This document shows positions 8,246 through 16,802 of a stretch of DNA of 64,000 nucleotides, piece by piece. The notes beneath the pieces are model-generated. The model had not been told where the DNA came from, did not search any database, and saw only the letters and a program-made list of their open reading frames with translations. The translations under genes were made by a program, and so were the position numbers. This stretch comes from Planctomycetota bacterium. Lineage in GTDB: Bacteria > Planctomycetota > Phycisphaerae > Sedimentisphaerales > Anaerohalosphaeraceae. Every line of letters starts with the position of its first letter. Positions within the stretch are counted from its first letter, which is position 1. Location of the stretch: positions 42,809-106,808 of the forward strand of contig VRUI01000005.1 in the NCBI GenBank assembly GCA_019456225.1, read 5' to 3'.

Positions 8246-8265
8246 TGAACAAATAGGAGTTAGAT

Positions 8266-8739
8266 ATGGAAAGCTATGATACACAACCAATTACCACGGC
8301 CTCAGATTTGGCACAATATATTATTAATTTTGCCAATCATACAGGTGAGTTGTTGACAAATTTAAAATTACAGAAACTTTTGTATTATGCACAGGGATGG
8401 CATTTGGCCCACTATAATCATTTACTGTTCAGTGATAAAATTGAGGCTTGGGTTCATGGCCCTGTTGTACCACACCTTTATCATCTTTACAAAAATGGGT
8501 GGGCACCTATAAATAGCGAAATAAACCAACGGCCAAAGTATTTGTTAGGGGTTGATAAGTGGTTAGTAGGTTTTTTGCGAGAGTATATGCCAATCGATGC
8601 TTTCGAGTTGGAACAAATGACTCACCTTGAAAAGCCTTGGTTGGAAGCAAGAGGCGGAATCCCAGAAGATGAGATTTGTTCTAAAGCAATAGACCCAGAA
8701 ACCATGAAGAAGTATTTTGTGAGTCTTTTAAATGCCTAA
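8266..8739 (+). CDS. Panacea-domain (SocA-like, DUF4065) antitoxin candidate
   Basis: 157 aa. The pattern NLKLQKLLYYAQGWHLAHY followed by IEAWVHGPVVPHLYHLY is the DUF4065/Panacea core, shared by SocA-type antitoxins and phage GepA-like proteins. The start follows AGGAG, and a TATAAT lies 20 bp before the ATG. It overlaps the next gene by eight bases (ATGCCTAA). Known Panacea proteins neutralise diverse toxins encoded beside them, so this is the antitoxin of a predicted two-gene module. Confidence 0.85.
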   Translation: MESYDTQPITTASDLAQYIINFANHTGELLTNLKLQKLLYYAQGWHLAHYNHLLFSDKIEAWVHGPVVPHLYHLYKNGWAPINSEINQRPKYLLGVDKWLVGFLREYMPIDAFELEQMTHLEKPWLEARGGIPEDEICSKAIDPETMKKYFVSLLNA

Positions 8740-9211
8740 GAAGCAATATTACAAAACCCAAACCACTTCTAACCCGAAATTCCCCAAAACACCAATAAAA
8801 AAAATCACGCAATATTTGATGAGATTTTCTTTTAAGTATCTTGACCTTACCCACGAATTATTTACTTTTGAAGCAGTTTGCCAACAATATGGAAATGATT
8901 ACTATAAAGACTATAAGCAAGCGTTATTAAAAAGATTGGCAAGTATTTCAACGTGGAAAGTTAATGATTTTAGGCAAAGCAATTCACGGGCGTTAAGAGC
9001 ACACCCTATTAATTGGTTAAGCGATACAGTCCAGTTAACCGGATTAGGCATTCTGAATAATAGCGAGCCTGACGAGTGTGCTTATCAGTTCAACATATCA
9101 TTAAGTAAATATGGCCGTATAATCGGCTTTATGATAGATAACACTTTTTTTATTAGGTGGCTTGACCCCGGCCATCAATGCGATATAGGGAGGCATGGCA
9201 AAAGGCGCTAA
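8732..9211 (+). CDS. Predicted toxin partner of Panacea antitoxin
   Basis: 159 aa, translationally coupled to the Panacea gene. The C-terminal half (ALRAHPINWLSDTVQLTGLG, then FNISLSKYGRIIGFMIDNTF and IRWLDPGHQCD) resembles small proteins that end in a FYI-WLDP-H motif. I cannot name the family. The toxin role is inferred only from coupling to a Panacea gene. The N-terminus is basic and Thr/Lys/Pro-rich. Confidence 0.6.
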   Translation: MPKKQYYKTQTTSNPKFPKTPIKKITQYLMRFSFKYLDLTHELFTFEAVCQQYGNDYYKDYKQALLKRLASISTWKVNDFRQSNSRALRAHPINWLSDTVQLTGLGILNNSEPDECAYQFNISLSKYGRIIGFMIDNTFFIRWLDPGHQCDIGRHGKRR

Positions 9212-9306
9212 TCATTAATTGATTTTTTATTCACCGAGTTTTCTATTAATCTAGGTCTTCAAATAGTGAATAAGTATTTTCCTGACCTGCATATCGCCGC
9301 ACCTTC

Positions 9307-9993
9307 CTACTTTGACCACCCTTGTCTAGTGATGATTCGCTTAACTACAACGCCAGACCACTTTTTCCCCGTACGAGTTGCAAGGCCCTCTTTATTCAAG
9401 ATATTGGCTATTTCATAGCAACCAAGGCGAACACCGCCCCGAGGCTTTCGATTAAGCTGCTTGATACGTTCGAGAATAGGCTTTTCGCTGTCATGGTATC
9501 CGTAGGGCTTGCGACCTTCACAACGGCCTGTTTTGGCTTTCTTTGCCTGTCTTGCTTTTTTCAACTTCAACACCAGCATAGACTTGTCAAGCTCAGCAAA
9601 CGCGCCCTGGACCTGTAACATCATTTTATTCATAGGGTCTGAATTATAGGATTCAGTAACATTAAAACCGGTATCAGCACTTATTAAAGTCAGCTTTTTA
9701 GTGCATAGCATACTTACTAATTGCATTTGCACCATTAAGTCACGCGCTAACCTGTCTAATCGTTCAATGATAATCACACGAATACCATTACTAAGCAATT
9801 CAGCTAACATCAAAAGAAATTCAGGCCTGTCGGCATCGGTACCAGTAAACGCTTCTTTGTAAACGATAGTAATCTCATAGTCATTTTTATTAGCGAATTC
9901 TGTTATAGTTTGCTCTTGACGCTCCAGACCAGTACCATCTTTTTGTTGACCCTTAGAGCTTACTCTTGTATATCCTACGGCTTTAATTTTCAT
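9307..9993 (-). CDS. Serine recombinase (resolvase/invertase type)
   Basis: 228 aa. N-terminal resolvase domain with YTRVSSKGQ (catalytic Ser about residue 12) and IERLDRLARD (catalytic Arg pair). A short C-terminal recombinase-type DNA-binding part has a HTH (GCYEIANILNKEGLATRTGK). Much shorter than large serine integrases. It is the last gene of a minus-strand operon ArdC-like/AAA/recombinase and overlaps the AAA stop by one base (TAATG). It could resolve element multimers or serve a second integration or excision step. Confidence 0.9.
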   Translation of the reverse strand: MKIKAVGYTRVSSKGQQKDGTGLERQEQTITEFANKNDYEITIVYKEAFTGTDADRPEFLLMLAELLSNGIRVIIIERLDRLARDLMVQMQLVSMLCTKKLTLISADTGFNVTESYNSDPMNKMMLQVQGAFAELDKSMLVLKLKKARQAKKAKTGRCEGRKPYGYHDSEKPILERIKQLNRKPRGGVRLGCYEIANILNKEGLATRTGKKWSGVVVKRIITRQGWSK

Positions 9994-10640
9994 TATTCTG
10001 TTTCCTTAAGCATATAACCGCTTTCTATTTCCTGTAGCATCATTCTACAATTATTCTTGCACTTTTGCGCTAGTTTAATATAGCTTTGCAGGGGCTTTCC
10101 GTCTAATGATTCAGACCTTGCAATATTCTGGCAATGTTGCGCGAAGGCTTTCGCTAATCCCTGATTAGTCAGTTGAATATCAATGCAGCGCGATAACAAT
10201 GGGCTTGCGTCTATACAGTCATCAAATAGGCTTTCTTGCCCCTGTTTAGTCGTTGTAAAGACAAACACTATATAATCAGGCAATCGCTCTAAAATCCCTA
10301 ACAGACGCCGTATAGACGCCTTGCGAAGTCCATGCGCTTCATTGATAATATAAGCCTTGCCAGAACCAAAGCCCCTGTACTGCATATCCTTTTCGACCTT
10401 ATCAAGTGCCGAAACGGTTAACAGATCAGCGCAATCATATTCAGTAATATATAAATCGTCTGCAATGCTCTTGCCAATTATCCGGGCAAGTGTTGTTTTA
10501 CCTGAACCGCTTATACCGCTAATCCAATAAGCCCGGCCCCCCAAACCGGATTTATTGAATCGCTGGATAGTTTTAACTGCCTTGTCTTGACCGATAACTT
10601 GATCAAGTGTTTTGGGTCTGAACTTTTCGCATAGCTGCAT
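9993..10640 (-). CDS. Small clamp-loader-like AAA+ ATPase
   Basis: 215 aa. It begins CEKFRPKTLDQVIGQDKAVK, the classic opening of DnaX/RFC subunits (YRP--F--V-GQ). Walker A is GISGSGKTT. Walker B is AYIINEAH, with Asn-Glu in place of Asp-Glu. A sensor 1-type FTTT and an LSRC motif (the SRC arginine finger of clamp loaders) follow. The C-terminal collar is truncated compared with DnaX. It could load or unload the host sliding clamp for the element-encoded polymerase. The NEAH substitution may weaken hydrolysis. Confidence 0.85.
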   Translation of the reverse strand: MQLCEKFRPKTLDQVIGQDKAVKTIQRFNKSGLGGRAYWISGISGSGKTTLARIIGKSIADDLYITEYDCADLLTVSALDKVEKDMQYRGFGSGKAYIINEAHGLRKASIRRLLGILERLPDYIVFVFTTTKQGQESLFDDCIDASPLLSRCIDIQLTNQGLAKAFAQHCQNIARSESLDGKPLQSYIKLAQKCKNNCRMMLQEIESGYMLKETE

Positions 10641-10641
10641 A

Positions 10642-11544
10642 TTACACCCCCCTTATAAAATCGGCGGCTTTTTGACCAGCACTGGCAGCCTGAACAACAA
10701 GTTTACGGTCTTTCTTAATAGCCTTGGACCAACTGTCGATATATGCTGAACTATTTTCGATTGTAGCTGATTCAATTCCAGCAATCCCGCAAAGCATACA
10801 GGAACTGAACTCAGCAATTAACTCTTCTTTTCCATAGTTAACACTGCCGAAAGCTGCTACGGCTTTTTCCTGCCGATTGAGCCTTGAACTATGGCCGGTG
10901 CTGTGTGATAACTCATGGAATAAGACGCTATAATAAAAAGATTCACTTTCAAACTTTGTCTTATTCGGCATATTTACAATATCTGCCGAAGGCCTGTAAT
11001 ACGCCTGAGGATCGCCGCTATGAGTAATCGCTGGTCGATTCGGCATATTATGTACAATTTGCTCACAAGCTGCAATAGGCTCAAAATCAAGCTCTGTTTC
11101 GTCAATCTCAGGCATAGCATCAACAGGTAGTTTGTCAGGGTCAAGATTATCACACTGGTCAAGATTGAAAACCCTGTAATATCTCATAATAAAAAACTCA
11201 TCTTTTTCAATAGTGCCTGAATCGCTTACTTTTTTCTTTTCCAGCTTTTTCCAAAATACCGCAACAGTGCTCTTTTCACCTTTTCTAACCTGACCGCCAA
11301 GGTCTTGCGCCTTCTTGTATGTAACCCAATAGCAGCTTTCAAATCCTGCTGCTTGTGCTGACATACTCAATAGCCAAACATTAATACCATTATAAGGCTT
11401 TCGGGTTGATAATGATTTTGGTCTACCTGCTGAACCGCCGCGCCAAGGCTTGCGCCAAGGTACGGTTCCTTCGTCCAGTGCTTTTAAGATTTGATCTGTA
11501 ACAATTTGGTAGACATCCGGCTTGTTTCCTGATACTTTACGCAT
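10642..11544 (-). CDS. ArdC-like ssDNA-binding zincin protein
   Basis: 300 aa from the ATG at 11544, which has TTTAGGAG about 10 bases upstream; an upstream in-frame start at 11619 lacks a site. The N-terminal DUF1738 domain reads DVYQIVTDQILKALDEGTVP, WRKPW and RKPYNGINVWLLS. The C-terminal metallopeptidase domain has FHELSHSTGH (HExxH) and a downstream EELIAEF providing the third zinc ligand. Plasmid ArdC binds single-stranded DNA and protects incoming DNA from restriction. It heads a three-gene operon and fits an element that transfers between cells. Confidence 0.9.
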   Translation of the reverse strand: MRKVSGNKPDVYQIVTDQILKALDEGTVPWRKPWRGGSAGRPKSLSTRKPYNGINVWLLSMSAQAAGFESCYWVTYKKAQDLGGQVRKGEKSTVAVFWKKLEKKKVSDSGTIEKDEFFIMRYYRVFNLDQCDNLDPDKLPVDAMPEIDETELDFEPIAACEQIVHNMPNRPAITHSGDPQAYYRPSADIVNMPNKTKFESESFYYSVLFHELSHSTGHSSRLNRQEKAVAAFGSVNYGKEELIAEFSSCMLCGIAGIESATIENSSAYIDSWSKAIKKDRKLVVQAASAGQKAADFIRGV

Positions 11545-11821
11545 AATCGAAACTCCTAAACAGTTTTGATTCACGGTCGGGGATACTTTGCGGGTATCGC
11601 CCGGCCAATATCTTGTCAAGACTCCATTAGTCTCAACTGCCTAAACTATACCCTATGAATCAAACCGCGTCAACCAATTCTTTAGAATTAGTTTGCGTAT
11701 CTATTGAATATCAGTGCTTAAGCTATAATAAACGTAGATTGTAAGGCAAAAAAAACTTTATAAAATAAAAAGATTATTCGATTCGGCATGTTATTACGCA
11801 AGATTACAATAGACTGAATAG

Positions 11822-11893
11822 CCGGGATAACAGACAGCAGCAAACCCGGACAGCATAGCAGACCCGGGATAACATAGCATAGCCCGGACAGCA
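11822..11893. repeat. Four alternating CCCGG repeats at ~20-bp spacing
   Basis: CCGGGATAACA at 11822 and 11864 alternates with CCCGGACAGCA at 11845 and 11883. Spacing of about two helical turns upstream of the ardC-like operon suggests an operator array or replication iterons. Not matched to any known site. Confidence 0.5.
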
Positions 11894-12410
11894 GGTGTAA
11901 AGCACTGTCAAACCATTGGCAAAGCGCAGGCAAACAAGGGGTAAAGCTACGTCAAATCAGCGATAATCATAGCAAAAACAGCACTAAAAGCCCATAGGGG
12001 GGAGCCCCAAGAGGCCACCCAACCCGGCACGTAAGGCTTATCCTTCCAAATTATTTTCACCCAGAGTCCAATAGACATTCACAATACACAATGAGGTGTA
12101 TATAGATGGATCGGAAATTAAGGTGTCTGGTTATATCAAGGTTACGCCTCGTGATATTATTTGTGGCATGCGTGGGGATACGAGAACCGTTCCCAAAATT
12201 TTCCTGAAAAATGCTAATTTTTACTTAAGGGCATTATCGACTTTATCATCCGGCACAAGGAAAATGAGGACTTGGACGAACGGCTGAAAGAGGTTGAAAA
12301 ACGGTTGAAGGCACTCTCTGCATCAGGGTGTAAGATTATAATACCTATACTCTAAAAATCAGCAGCGAGGCTCCTACGACACATATCTCCGGTAAAATAG
12401 TGGTAAAAAC

Positions 12411-12430
12411 ATTATAAACTAGTTTATAAT
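12411..12430. repeat. Perfect 20-bp palindrome
   Basis: ATTATAAACT followed by its exact reverse complement AGTTTATAAT. It lies 7 bp past the stop of the DUF429-like gene. A dimeric-repressor operator or transcription end signal are both possible. Confidence 0.5.
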
Positions 12431-12437
12431 AGGGTTT

Positions 12438-13061
12438 TTAAGGCCAACAGTATACGGATTCTACAAAGGGGTCTATATACTGATCACCTTCTTCTAAACT
12501 AAGCTCATGTAAATTATTTTTCCAGTTTCCTAACAGGTACTGCTGGACGCAAAAGGATGATATTATGGCATCAAATTCGTGGTCAGTTTTAGTAACTACT
12601 TTGAGGCCTATGAAGCTTGATAAATTTGAATCCATTGTTTCTTTAGAGTTTTGCCAATCATATCTATTGTCTGTTAACTCAAAATATATTACTTTGGGAT
12701 GTGTTTCGGAAACAAGTCCAACTTTACTACGTTGAGAGTATGCTTTCTTAATTAACATCCCTCCGATTGACATTGAACCAAACAGAGAGTTGGGTGACAT
12801 GATACTATTCTGAATACTTTTATACTGTTTTTTCAACCAGTGATCAGCAGGCCTCCACCCACTCACTCCTGTACACCAACGAGTTAATGTATCAATTCCA
12901 ATACCTAATGAATTCCTGTAGGTATCAAAAAAATCAATTACATCTTGGGTTGTTTCCAGTGTGAAAAAATCTATTGATACTGAAGCCAAGCTATCCGACA
13001 CTTCTAGGACAGCAACTCCATGATTACCGTTACCGCCCGGGTCATATCCAAATATATACAT
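12438..13061 (-). CDS. DUF429-like RNase H-fold predicted nuclease
   Basis: 207 aa. It begins YIFGYDPGGNGNHGVAVLEV, an RNase H-type first strand with Asp. Then come GIGIDTLTRW, VSETHPKVIYFEL and the C-terminal DHEFDAIISSFCVQQYLLG, where the paired acidic residues fit the DUF429 family. Members are predicted nucleases but poorly characterised. It stands alone on the minus strand. Confidence 0.65.
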   Translation of the reverse strand: MYIFGYDPGGNGNHGVAVLEVSDSLASVSIDFFTLETTQDVIDFFDTYRNSLGIGIDTLTRWCTGVSGWRPADHWLKKQYKSIQNSIMSPNSLFGSMSIGGMLIKKAYSQRSKVGLVSETHPKVIYFELTDNRYDWQNSKETMDSNLSSFIGLKVVTKTDHEFDAIISSFCVQQYLLGNWKNNLHELSLEEGDQYIDPFVESVYCWP

Positions 13062-13498
13062 CTCTACCTCATAATAAAATATTTATAAGCACGTGCATAA
13101 TATCACCATAGGCTATGTTTGGCAAAGATTTACTCTGGAAATGCGTGATTGTCATTCAGTAATTGGTATGAAATATCGTCCCCAAAGCAGCCTTACTTAT
13201 TCACCAACCAAACTCGGAAGCCCATCCGTATTCAATATCCGGATGATGGGTAGGACACATGAGCCATAGCACTTCCACAGCCTAACAACAAAGAACCAAC
13301 AATAAAACAACCAAAGAGTACCATATTAAAACCTATGTTTAACAGGGAAAGGACTACAAAAGAAAGCAAAAGCAATACGCTTGAGGACTAAATTAGCCTT
13401 ATAGGTGCTGTAAATGGGGGGAAGGTGGGTGGATGCTAGTTTCTTGGGCTTGCCTTTACAAACCGACTACCCAAATTCTCCTGCTTTTTTATTTGTTC
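13062..13498. other. 437-bp gap, possible lipoprotein-signal fragment
   Basis: No full-length gene. On the minus strand an ATG near 13320 opens 30 codons beginning like a lipoprotein signal (FIVGSLLLGCGSAMA) before a TGA. A frameshifted continuation reads HPDIEYGWASEFGW, so this may be a broken small lipoprotein gene. Nothing else recognised. Confidence 0.35.
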
Positions 13499-13957
13499 CT
13501 AAAGCATCTGAGAAGATTCTTTGACGTGTCGTAGTATTATTTCTTTAAATACATCACGTCTATGCTCAGTCCAGACATCCGATTTATCTAATTTGGGACT
13601 GTAGCGAAAACCTGACATACCTAATTCTTTTTCCTTCTCCATTGCTTCGAGGCAAAAGTCATCTTCGATCCAATAGCAATCCGCTATTTCGTGATATTCA
13701 ATGTCTGTCGTTAATTCTCCTGCAGCCATAACAATTCGGATGGGTGTTACAACCATTATGGAAATGCAATCTGTCTCGGGCACTCTTGCCATATTGCTGT
13801 CGGCTACCCATCCTAAGCCACATATCATTGCTTCGATAGACTCCTTTTCCTGTGTTGTAAGGTCTCTCTTTAGCGCATTTATTGGCTTTCGATAGAAAGC
13901 AAGTCGGTAGAATAAACCAACTTGAGATCTAAACAAACGGTTTAAATTCCAGCCCAT
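13499..13957 (-). CDS. Hypothetical protein
   Basis: 152 aa from the ATG at 13957, preceded by AAAGGGGAT; the in-frame upstream start at 13972 lies before this site. Soluble, mixed α/β, no family recognised. Features seen: LTTQEKESIEAMICGLGW and a C-terminal acidic-to-basic region. Neighbouring minus-strand genes are also small hypothetical proteins, so no functional context. Confidence 0.6.
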   Translation of the reverse strand: MGWNLNRLFRSQVGLFYRLAFYRKPINALKRDLTTQEKESIEAMICGLGWVADSNMARVPETDCISIMVVTPIRIVMAAGELTTDIEYHEIADCYWIEDDFCLEAMEKEKELGMSGFRYSPKLDKSDVWTEHRRDVFKEIILRHVKESSQML

Positions 13958-14079
13958 TTTATCCCCTTTCAAAATTACCCAAAAACTGATTTACTAAGAT
14001 TCTATATCACTCTGACTGGGAGGTCAAGGACATACACATCACACTTTTATTACTATTTGCACGAATACCCACACTTCCA

Positions 14080-14649
14080 TTACTCAATACCGAGCTTTGT
14101 TGCAACAGCATTTATTATTTCAATGAAGTGGGCAAAATACAAATTAAACCTTCTAGTCAAGCAAAACTTATAAATATCATCATCACATTTCTTCTGAGTT
14201 AAAGACTCATAAAAATCACCAGATATTTTTTGTATAATCTCTAAATAAAACTGTGTATCTTCATCATTGCCAGTTTCTTTAATCTTGTAATATGCGTCTA
14301 AAATACCTAGAGATTCCCAGCGACTAACTTTCTCTTTGCATTTGGGTAAATCTGACTGCAACAACCAACGGCATGTTAATTTTTCTATATATCGTTCAGA
14401 AGATATTTCTGCAAAGTTTCTATCAAACAAAACTCCAATATATAATTTAATTGCATTTTGCCCAAGAAATGAACAGAGATATACCATTTGCTCTTTTAAT
14501 TTTAATTTGCTTGAAATATTAAAAAAACTACAAGGCCAATCTATAGATTTGGCAACGGATTTAAGCTCTTTAATGCTAAAAAAATCGATGGCAACAGCCC
14601 AATGCAATTCATCTGCAAATTTATCTATAAGAGCAACATTAGTTGTCAT
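14080..14649 (-). CDS. Hypothetical protein, Cys-rich helical
   Basis: 189 aa from the ATG at 14649, with AGGAAGGAA upstream; the longer frame reads back through the neighbouring gene. Helix-rich with scattered Cys (WPCSFF, YLCSFLGQ, KKCDDD) and no recognisable domain or signal peptide. Together with 13499-13957 it belongs to a run of small minus-strand orphan genes. Confidence 0.6.
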   Translation of the reverse strand: MTTNVALIDKFADELHWAVAIDFFSIKELKSVAKSIDWPCSFFNISSKLKLKEQMVYLCSFLGQNAIKLYIGVLFDRNFAEISSERYIEKLTCRWLLQSDLPKCKEKVSRWESLGILDAYYKIKETGNDEDTQFYLEIIQKISGDFYESLTQKKCDDDIYKFCLTRRFNLYFAHFIEIINAVATKLGIE

Positions 14650-14663
14650 TTTATTATTCCTTC

Positions 14664-14978
14664 CTAGTTTTCCCCTGTAGGTTTCTCCAATACGAACATC
14701 ATAACAATAAACAGTATCGCACAAACCACATCTATTGGCTGCCATATCTCACGTGACAGATGTATTGGAATTAGAGGATTAAACAGTAGAGCGATAAAAC
14801 CAAACAACCATACGCCCCACATCTTCTGCCAACTATAAGCCGTAACAGCTATGTAAACGCTGACACCACAGACAACAAGCCTGAGCAGCTGATAATAGCC
14901 GTAAGGCAAGTCTGCTAAAGCTAAGAGCAACATCGCCGCTGCAATTAAAGATGGGATCAAGTGTGGCCTTTTGTTCAT
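14664..14978 (-). CDS. DUF6804-like four-TM membrane protein (copy 1)
   Basis: 104 aa from the ATG at 14978, with GGAG upstream. About four membrane segments, typical of the DUF6804 group: LIPSLIAAAMLLLALADLPY, then YGYYQLLRLVVCGVSVYIA and NPLIPIHLSREIWQPID. A near-identical paralogue sits at 33105-33443 in the same element. Function unknown. Confidence 0.8.
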   Translation of the reverse strand: MNKRPHLIPSLIAAAMLLLALADLPYGYYQLLRLVVCGVSVYIAVTAYSWQKMWGVWLFGFIALLFNPLIPIHLSREIWQPIDVVCAILFIVMMFVLEKPTGEN

Positions 14979-15009
14979 AATTAAAATCTCCGTATTTTGT
15001 CGATAATTT

Positions 15010-15990
15010 CTAAGGCCATTTCTTTTCCCTAACCGGTCTTCCATATTGATCCATGTGAACACCCATGCCGTATCCGTCGGTTTTGATTTCTAAGCGTTCT
15101 CCGTAAACACCGCCGAAGTCTGGTTTTAGTATTACTGGTTGGCCAAAACGATTTATATGGACACCCATGCCGTAGCCATCAGGCTGAATAACAGAATTGT
15201 TACCGCTGCTAATAGTATTATGTCTGGATGAGTCATTTATTTCTATTGACCTTTTTTTAAGCTCATTCTGAGCCACAGCAACTCCCTGCTCAGCAGCTTT
15301 CCTGTACCACTTGACAGCCTCCTTGTAATCCTGCGTAACGCCGTGACGTTTACGATACACCACCCCCAGCCACCGCTGAGCATCAGCATACCCCTGCTCT
15401 GCGGCTTTGGTGTACCATTTGACCGCCTCCTTGTCGTCTTTTTCAACGCCATAACCGTTGCCATACATCACGCCAAGATTGAACTGAGCCTCAGCAACTC
15501 CCTGCTCAGCTGCTTTTCCTAACCATTTGACGGCCTTTTTGTCGTCTTTGGCAACGCCATCACCTATATAATACACCACCCACAGACGCCACTGTGCATC
15601 GACATGTCCCTGCTCTGCGGCTTTTCCTAACCATTTGATAGCTTGCTTGTAATCTTTTTCAACACCATCGCCGATGTAATACATTTGTCCAAGATTGAAC
15701 TGAGCCTCAGCAACTCCCTGCTCAGCTGCTTTTGTGTACCACTTGATAGCTTGCTTGTGATCTAGGGTAACACCGTTACCGTCATCATACATTTGTGCAA
15801 GATTAAGCTGTGCTGTTGCATCGCCTTCTTCAGCTTGTTTGAGCATCTTTTCAAAAGTGGCCTCATCACTGACAGGTAAATCGGAGGTACGTAACGAGTC
15901 TAATATTGGCGTAGCGGATTCTTTACTACAGCCACAACAGAACAGCAAGGCTAATAGAATTACCACCACCACAAGACTTGACGTTCTCAT
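15010..15990 (-). CDS. Sel1-repeat lipoprotein
   Basis: 326 aa from the ATG at 15990. Lipoprotein signal (VVVVILLALLFCCGC, with lipobox Cys), so it is probably membrane-anchored outside the cytoplasm. Five full 36-residue Sel1 (TPR-like) repeats follow, each with A-AQ--LG-MY--G-GV--D--AIKW--KAAEQG, and a partial sixth. The C-terminus carries two copies of DGYGMGVH-x4-G-PV about 37 residues apart. Sel1 repeats mediate protein-protein contacts. Partner unknown. Confidence 0.85.
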   Translation of the reverse strand: MRTSSLVVVVILLALLFCCGCSKESATPILDSLRTSDLPVSDEATFEKMLKQAEEGDATAQLNLAQMYDDGNGVTLDHKQAIKWYTKAAEQGVAEAQFNLGQMYYIGDGVEKDYKQAIKWLGKAAEQGHVDAQWRLWVVYYIGDGVAKDDKKAVKWLGKAAEQGVAEAQFNLGVMYGNGYGVEKDDKEAVKWYTKAAEQGYADAQRWLGVVYRKRHGVTQDYKEAVKWYRKAAEQGVAVAQNELKKRSIEINDSSRHNTISSGNNSVIQPDGYGMGVHINRFGQPVILKPDFGGVYGERLEIKTDGYGMGVHMDQYGRPVREKKWP

Positions 15991-16316
15991 TTCTTTCTCC
16001 CTAAAAAAATATTGTTGTTTTCCGCCCAAAAAAAAGGACACCGCTACATCATGCTTCTCTCAGGCCCGGCAAGGCCTAACCAAAGACACGCAAGCGATGT
16101 CCCGTATTGGGACACCGATCTTGTGCGTTCTTTGGTCTTACAAAATTGCCGGTTTGAGAGAAAACGCTCAAAGTTCAGTGAACTTCATTATTTAATTGTC
16201 AATGACAATTATACCGCTCCGAGGGTACAAATCAAGCAAAAAAGATAGATATATTGCGTATTCCATATTAAAGACATGAAAGGTTTTTTATGAACAGCAA
16301 ATGGTAGTAAAAAGTT

Positions 16317-16351
16317 AAAAAAAGACGGCGAAGTTCTCAAGAAACCTCGCC
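16317..16351 (-). terminator. Rho-independent terminator of the 20-aa peptide gene
   Basis: On the minus strand a GC-rich stem (GGCGAGGTTTC / GAACTTCGCC with one mismatch) is followed by GTC and seven T. A small hairpin GGTGC-TAA-GCACC precedes it, just after the peptide stop. Confidence 0.75.
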
Positions 16352-16369
16352 GGGTGCTTAGCACCTACG

Positions 16370-16432
16370 CTATGACTTAATCACAGCAATCAGCGCTATC
16401 ACAGCACCAATGAACATAGTCAGTTCAGACAT
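16370..16432 (-). CDS. 20-aa hydrophobic peptide, type I toxin-like
   Basis: Tiny frame that would be missed by length filters: ATG at 16432, TAG at 16370-16372. The ATG follows a near-perfect ribosome-binding site, AAGGAGGTG, seven bases upstream. The product is one hydrophobic helix (FIGAVIALIAVI) ending KS, resembling the small membrane peptides annotated as holin-like type I toxins. It has its own strong promoter (16539-16566), a structured ~100-nt leader and a terminator, so a full transcription unit exists for 20 codons. A regulatory RNA with an incidental ORF is the alternative. Confidence 0.55.
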   Translation of the reverse strand: MSELTMFIGAVIALIAVIKS

Positions 16433-16472
16433 AGTTCACCTCCTTATAGCCACGCAGGGATAAATCCAGTTG

Positions 16473-16504
16473 ACCCATTAGCCCTTACATTGGGCTAGTG
16501 GGTT
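16473..16504. promoter_or_regulatory. 12-bp stem in leader of the small peptide gene
   Basis: ACCCATTAGCCC pairs with GGGCTAGTGGGT around a 7-base loop. In the minus direction it lies in the 5' leader. In the plus direction it is followed by TTTCTCTCTTTCC and could end an antisense RNA covering the peptide gene, as in type I toxin-antitoxin pairs. I see no clear plus-strand promoter. Confidence 0.45.
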
Positions 16505-16538
16505 TCTCTCTTTCCTTTGGTGTCTGCGCAGTAAGGCC

Positions 16539-16566
16539 ATTTTAGCTCATATATGCGGGGTGTCAA
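16539..16566 (-). promoter_or_regulatory. Sigma70-type promoter of the small peptide gene
   Basis: Minus strand: TTGACA (-35, 16561-16566), 16-bp spacer, TAAAAT (-10, 16539-16544). Predicted start near 16532, about 100 nt before the peptide ATG. Confidence 0.7.
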
Positions 16567-16802
16567 GAAATGGAATTGCGAAGGCGGTGGGACGAAATCA
16601 GGGAAGATTTGTCAGATTTAAAGTCAGATGCAATAAGCCCAAAATAACGCCCCAAAACAGCCAAAAGGCACTATTGCCCCAATTTTCCGTAACGCCCTCA
16701 TTTTTAGCCTAATATCAAGGGTAGTACCCCCATTTTTAGGCCAAAAACACTGCCAGCCAAAAACAGCTAACGTAACGTTTTATCTAATATGAAAGATTTA
16801 CC

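Larger units (their letters stand above)
11545..12437. other. 890-bp gap with repeats and a decayed reading frame
   Basis: No convincing gene. It holds four CCCGG-type repeats at 11822-11893, a palindrome at 12411-12430, and a short coiled-coil-like frame on the plus strand (about 12220-12354: IIDFIIRHKENEDLDERLKE) that lacks a start because a stop lies immediately upstream, so it is probably a gene remnant. The 63-codon plus-strand frame at 12096-12287 has no family signal and is not called. Confidence 0.5.

Noticed and set aside
11718..11933. 71-codon hydrophobic minus-strand frame
   Set aside because: Lies over the CCCGG repeats, has no ribosome-binding site, and its composition follows the repeats.
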